A stretch of DNA of 64,000 nucleotides, from assembly GCA_001414485.1 (NCBI GenBank), contig LLEY01000100.1:1-64000 (forward strand). Reading direction: 5' to 3'. Origin of the DNA: Calycina herbarum (taxonomy: Eukaryota; Ascomycota; Leotiomycetes; Helotiales; Pezizellaceae). The notes below the pieces were generated by a model. That model ran no database searches, was not told the DNA's origin, and saw only the letters and a program-made list of their open reading frames with translations. How positions within the stretch are numbered: the first letter of the stretch is position 1; each line of letters opens with the position of its first letter. The position numbers and the translations under genes were made by a program. This document shows, one piece after another, positions 58,253 to 64,000 of the stretch.

Positions 58253-61200
58253 CTTTAAGCACCTACTTAGAAGTTCAGTCGCTATAGCCCTAGCAACCCC
58301 TGTAGCAGCTAGCCTAAATACTAGTCGAGTCAACGTCGTAGGAACATCTAGAAGTACAACCAGAAGAACACCTACTAGTATACAGTTAACTAGGAACGAC
58401 GACAATGTTAGTATACTAGACGCCTCTAAGCCCTACAAGGTCGAAGCACTTAAGTCTATCAAAGTTAAGATACTAGATATATATTATAGGAAGTGAAAGG
58501 AACTTAACTTATTCCTTCTCTAAATAGACATCTACTTTAACTTTAATTCTAATAAGTTCGAAGATAATTATAACTTATAAACTATCTTTGCTATCTCCTA
58601 CCTTAGAGGATTAGTACTAGAATAGACCTAGCTATACTTAGAGGACTTCTTTAAAAATAAGAATAAAGATAGAAAGATAGAATTAACTAAGATTATATTT
58701 AAATCTTAAAGAAGATTTAAAATAACTATTAGAAAAGTCTTTAAAGACTTCGATATAATTCAAACAGCTATATATAAGCTTTTAGAATTATACTAGACTA
58801 GATTAGTAATAGATTACGCTAATAAATTTTAACATTATAGAACGAAGTTAGGATAGAATACTATTACTCTTATAAAACTCTTTTATAAAGGATTAAAGAT
58901 ATATATCTATAAGGAAATAGCTAAGTAGAATATATAATTCTTAACTATTATAGGTATAATTAAGGAAGTCGTCTAGCTAGATAACTGCCTATATAAATTC
59001 AAAAAGAGTAACCCTAAGTATAGGGAAAAGAGTAAAGGGTTAGGAAAGTAGAAACACTCTTATACTAATAAACATAGTAAGGAGGTAAACACTATATAGA
59101 AGAAAACCTTTTTAAAGAAAGGAAGACTTTCCTAGGAAGAACGAAATCGTTGACATAAGTAGAACTTATATTATAATTATAGCTAACTAAGCTATAGAGT
59201 AAATAAGTATAGTAAGAAGAAAGACTCTAAAGGAAAGAAACAAATTAATACTACTATTTAATAATAGGTAGCTTTAACTAATTATATTAAACTTATAGAT
59301 AAGGAGCTTAAAGTATAAGGATATAAAACCTAAATTAAAATTAACAAAGAAATCAGTAGTATATAAGATACTAATAATAATAGGGATCTACTCTTTAAAG
59401 AATATTATAATATATAATTAGTAATAGAATCTAAGTAACCTTTTTAAGTAGAATACGAATTACTACTATTAACTAGTTCTTTAGAGATATTAGATTCATC
59501 TTCTAGTTTAGAAAGAGAAATAAAGAATAAAGACCTAGAAGTTAGAGAAACTTAAGCTTTCCTTAGAACCTTTAAACAAGGAAATTAATAAGCATATATT
59601 AATAATTAGAAACTAGATTTCTAGAGTCCTTATATAATATAAGAAGTTAACCTAACTATCTTAATAATATATATAGTTATAAGTAATAACCCTAAAACAA
59701 TAACTCTAGTTAGCCTAATTACTAGATAGAAAACTATTAAAGAAAAGGAACTAGAATAGAAACGCTAACCGATTAAAAAACCTAGCTATTTTAAAGTAGA
59801 GAATATATAGAAAATATATAATATATTAGATAAAATCAGTATATAGACATAGCAAGTTCTAATAGGATTTAAGAGACGAATTAAAACCCCTTTTCTTAGA
59901 ATACTACCTAAAGATGTTATACTAAAGGAATTTAAGTAATATATTATTATTATATTAATTAGAAATAATAGATTAGTATTTAGAAAAAATAACTTATAAT
60001 AACTATTTAGTATATTATACTAAGAGTAAAAGGAGCTTAATATAACTAAGTAGGCTAAGACAGAACTAGAGGAATTATATTATCTATTAGTAAAAGAACT
60101 ATAGTTTATAGAAATAGTTTAAAAAATAATAGTATAATAGATATAATATAAACTAAGTCTAACCTTAGACTAGTTATTACAGAAACGATTCAAAGGATTA
60201 TTACTAGAGCCTACTAGAATAGTAGAATATCATCAGATATATAAAGTAGTATTATTAAATAAAGAAGGAGTAGTATTCTTTCCTTAATCCTAGATTAAAG
60301 CTATTAGGGAAAAGAATTTAAGAGACTATATATTTAAAGTTTACTATATAAAAACAGAGATAAGTATACTAGAAGCTACTTTAGATTATCTATATATAAG
60401 AGAACTATAGTCTATAGAAGCTATTTTAGAAACCAGTTATAAATAGATCTAATATAACTATAGGCAAACACTAAAACAATTTATAAGAGAAATTCCTAAA
60501 ACTATAAGAATCGTAGAATATAAATTAGTATATAAGATAGTATATACTAATAAGGAAAGAGTAAGATTCTTTCTATAATATAAGGATAAGAAAAGAAAAA
60601 ATTATAATTAAGAAAATCGATCTTTTAAAGTCTAATATATTAAAGCAAAGTTAGACGCTACTTTAAGAGAAAGACAGTTAGTAATAACTATAGAAGTAAA
60701 TAGAAAGAAGTTATAAGTTATAATAGACTTAGGAGTAATAAGTAACTTTATTTCCTTAACAGCTTAAGAAAAGCTAAACGTCCTAATTAAGGAAATAAGA
60801 CTATATTAACTAAGAGTAGTTAATAGAATAGACATTATATACTAGAATAGGATTATTAATTAATAAACTATTCTAATAAGAATTAATATTAAAAGATACT
60901 ATTTAAATATATAATTTAATATTATTAAAATAGGAAGTAAGGAAGTAATACTTAGTATACTATAGATTTAGGAACATAATCTAGAAATCGACTAGAAAGA
61001 TAGGAAAATAACTTTTAGTCGATATAAATATAAGGGATTACATTTATAACTTCAAGACTAGAACAAGGTTAGTACTACCTCTTCTAAAGTACTAGAACAC
61101 CTTACCTAGGGTCCTCTACAGGTTAGTAAGAAAGCTAATAACGAAATACCTATATAGTATAGAGAATTCAAAGCTTTGTTTAAAAACCTAGAAGACTTAT

Positions 61201-64000
61201 AAACCTTACTAGAACATCGCTTATAAGATTATAAGATTAAATTAAAAGAGAGTTATTACCTCTTAAAACAGAAGCTTCGATTATATAACTAGAAAAGCCT
61301 ATAAAGAATAGAAAGTTATATAAAGGAAGGTATAAAGAAGGGATATATTAGAAGATCTAAGTCACTAATTACCTCAAATATACTTATTATTAAGAAGAAA
61401 GACAACCTAGACAAGAGAGTATATATTAATTATTAAGAAGTAAATCACACTATAGTTAAGGACGCTTATCTACTACTACCTAGCTAATACTTATAGAACA
61501 AGTTAAGCAAGGTAGTATAATTTATAAAATTAGATTAACAAAACACTTATAAACTTATATAAATAAAAGTTAGAGATAAATAAAAGATAGCATTTACCTT
61601 ACTATCAAGCCTCTACAAATATATAGTCATACTATTTAGACTCTATAACATACTAGCTATATATTAGAGATAAAACAATAACATTTTAAGAGATCTTCTA
61701 AAAGTAATAGTAATTTATTACCTAAATAATATCCTAATCTTCTTAGAAAAAGAAGAAGAATATAAAGGATATATTAAAGAAGTTTTATAACAACTTATAA
61801 AAGTAAACTCTTAGTTAAAACTCTTAAAATATAAGTTTAAAGTAACTTAGACACTTTTCTTAAAATAGGTATTTAGCCTAGAAAAAATAGAAATAGATCT
61901 AGTAAAGATCTAAGACATCTTAAACTAGAAATTACCAGAGAATATAAAAGATATACAGTCCTTTCTTAGATTTATAAACTTTTACTATCTATTTATATAA
62001 GACTATATAAAGATTACTAAACTAATATTAGTACTAGTTAAGAAAGCTACTAAGTTTATATAAAATAAATAAGCAAAGAATACTTTTTAGAAAATTAAAG
62101 CAAAGTTTATAAAAAAACCTATTCTATATAATTTTAATATAAACAAACCTAGTATAATCGAAACAGACACCTTAAACATAGTAGTAAGTATAATTTACCT
62201 ATAACTAAATAATAAGAGAAAACTTATACTTATTATATATTATTTAAAAACATTTAACTTAGTATAATAAAACTATAGTATCTTTAACAAGGAACTACTT
62301 ACTATAGTATTAGCTTTAGAATACTAGAGAATTTATTTATAGCTAGTAAAATACCTAGTTATAGTTTTATCTAACTATAAGAACCTTAAGACGTTTATAA
62401 CAACTAAGGAACTTATAATAAGATAATTAGCTAAATAGTTAAAGATATTAGAAGGATTTAATATTATTATTTAACATATAAAAGGAACGTTAAATACTTA
62501 AGCTAATACTCTTAGCTAGAAACCTAGATATAAGGGAAATAAGGAGTATAAGAAGATTACAATCTTAAAAACTCTTAAGAATAGAGACTTAGTACCTACT
62601 ATATATAAGATAGCAGCAACGAATAACATCTAGATAGATAAAATTCAAAATATATATAAAAGTTATAATTAGTATATAAAAGGGAAACTATAGGTTCCTA
62701 GCTTATATATAAAGGAATTTATATAGGAATACTATACTATACTCGCTTATAAACACTAAGGAATTCGTAGAACCCTCTAAAGGATAAGATAATACTACTA
62801 TGTTAATTAGTTATCTACGATAGTTAAAGAAGTAATAGTAGAATATAATACCTATACTAGGAATAAAGCTTCCTATTATACTCCTTATAAACAGATGAAC
62901 ACTACTCTAATACTATAGATACCTTAGAAATCAGTATCTATAGATTTTATTATTAAACTATTAAAATCTAAAGACCTAATAATAGGAGTTAAATATAATA
63001 CGATCCTAGTTATTATAGAACGACTTATAAAGTATATAATTCTTATAATATATATAGAGTTAAGTATAGCTAAGGAATTAGTATTTATATTCCTTAGAGA
63101 AGTAGTCTTAAGATATAGACTACTAGAAGAGATACTCTTAAATAGAGATAAGCTCTTTACCTTAAAATTTTAGATCGCTCTTATAGAACGATTAGGTATA
63201 AAAAGGAAGCTCTCTATAGCTTTCTACCCTTAAACGAATAGAGGAAACGAATAGATGAATTAAGTAGTTAAAACATACCTTTATTATTATATAAACTACT
63301 AGTAAGATAACTAGGTAGAACTACTACTCTTAGCATAGTTTGCCTATAATAGTTTAGTAATAGAAATAACACTTATTACACTATTCTATACTAATTTTAG
63401 ATATAAATTATTAACGTATTAAGAACTACTATCTATAACCATCGACAACTAGCTTACTCGTGTTTATGTCTTAAAAATCAAAGAGCTATATAAGGAACTT
63501 ATAAAGGATTTGTAATTCATAGCCGAAAGAAATACACACTACTATAATAAACGACGTAGTTAGAAGCTAACGCTAAAAGAGAGGGATAAAGTCTATTTAG
63601 TATAGAAAAACATTAATACAAAAAGACTAAGTAATAAATTAGATTATAAAAAACTTAGACTATTTAAAATTAAACGCGTTAAAGGACCTTTAAATTATAA
63701 ATTAGCACTACTAAGAATAATAAATATCTACCTAGTATTCTATATATCCTTACTCGAACTAGCACTACCAGGAGTACTACTAGCCCTACTTATAGAAATT
63801 CAACTAGTAAACCTAAACACTAAGTATAAAGTTAAGAGGATTCTTAACTATAGACTTATTAGAGGATAGGTTAAGTATTTAATAAAATAGTTAGATTACC
63901 TATATTTAGAAAACACTTAGGAACCTAGAAAAAACATTAGCTAGTACTCGGAGGAACTTTAGAAGTTCCACTGTTAAAACCTAAGTCTACCTACATCGCG
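58253..64000 (+). pseudogene. Degraded gag-pol of copy 2
   Basis: Same domain order as copy 1, with stops throughout. The protease (IIDLGVISNF near 60725) has lost the Ser of DSG. The RT box near 61715 again reads YYLNN. Integrase and chromodomain are recognisable but broken. Confidence 0.85.

Larger units (their letters stand above)
57818..64000 (+). mobile_element. Second copy of the Ty3/Gypsy family, 3' end beyond the window
   Basis: It starts with a 435-bp LTR at TGTTACGAATCACGTATACA. The interior then follows copy 1 base by base at high identity, through gag, protease, RT, integrase and chromodomain (about 63825-63930). The window ends about 0.6 kb short of where the 3' LTR should start. 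It is RIP-degraded to a similar degree, with partly different mutations, so it was mutated independently after insertion. Confidence 0.92.

Overview
The window is nuclear DNA of a filamentous ascomycete (Pezizomycotina). Genes are compact and interrupted by 45-60 nt introns with GT..AG ends and CTAAC/CTAAT-like branch sites. The gene families are typical of such fungi: a Zn2Cys6 regulator, an RTA1 membrane protein, an Egh16-like secreted protein, a 2EXR protein, a Dal5-type MFS carrier and a type 3 tyrosinase. The repeats carry RIP-type C-to-T decay. A leotiomycete is my best guess, but that is inference. The window opens inside a gene behind a 15-base poly-C run, probably a contig edge.

1-47.1 kb is a gene-bearing, normal-composition domain. 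In order it holds: an MFS allantoate-permease-type carrier (5' cut); an AlkB-like dioxygenase (-); a 2EXR protein with an in-frame TAG; a small secreted protein with a frameshift (-); an RTA1 protein (-); a SprT-like zinc metalloprotein; a Zn2Cys6 regulator; a large unrecognised multi-exon gene with a possible Cys/His hydrolase core (-); an Egh16-like secreted protein (-); RNA 3'-phosphate cyclase (-); a BTB/POZ protein; IMP-specific 5'-nucleotidase ISN1 (-); 6-phosphofructokinase (-); Mediator subunit 17; a RING-finger protein; a PARP-finger/SAP nuclear protein; and a cluster of two paralogous CxxC-rich small proteins flanking a dead tyrosinase.

47.2-64 kb is an AT-rich, gene-free, RIP-degraded block. 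It contains the 3' half of a LINE with RNase H and an (AAAT)n tail, then a complete 7.3 kb chromodomain Ty3/Gypsy element with two 463-bp LTRs and matching CTCTT target-site duplications. An older relic follows, and then a second copy of the same family whose 3' end lies beyond the window. That copy has a different LTR U3.

The most unusual signals are these. Three long introns of the PARP-finger/SAP gene carry related foldback hairpins and look like introner-like elements. A 475-bp mariner-type MITE has about 50-bp terminal inverted repeats and a TA duplication. A degenerate 19-bp minisatellite runs to about 23 units. Stop codons of RIP type are found in genes that sit against the RIP-affected block. 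Apart from the housekeeping genes (PFK, ISN1, RTC, MED17), the genes do not form one pathway or an obvious metabolite cluster.
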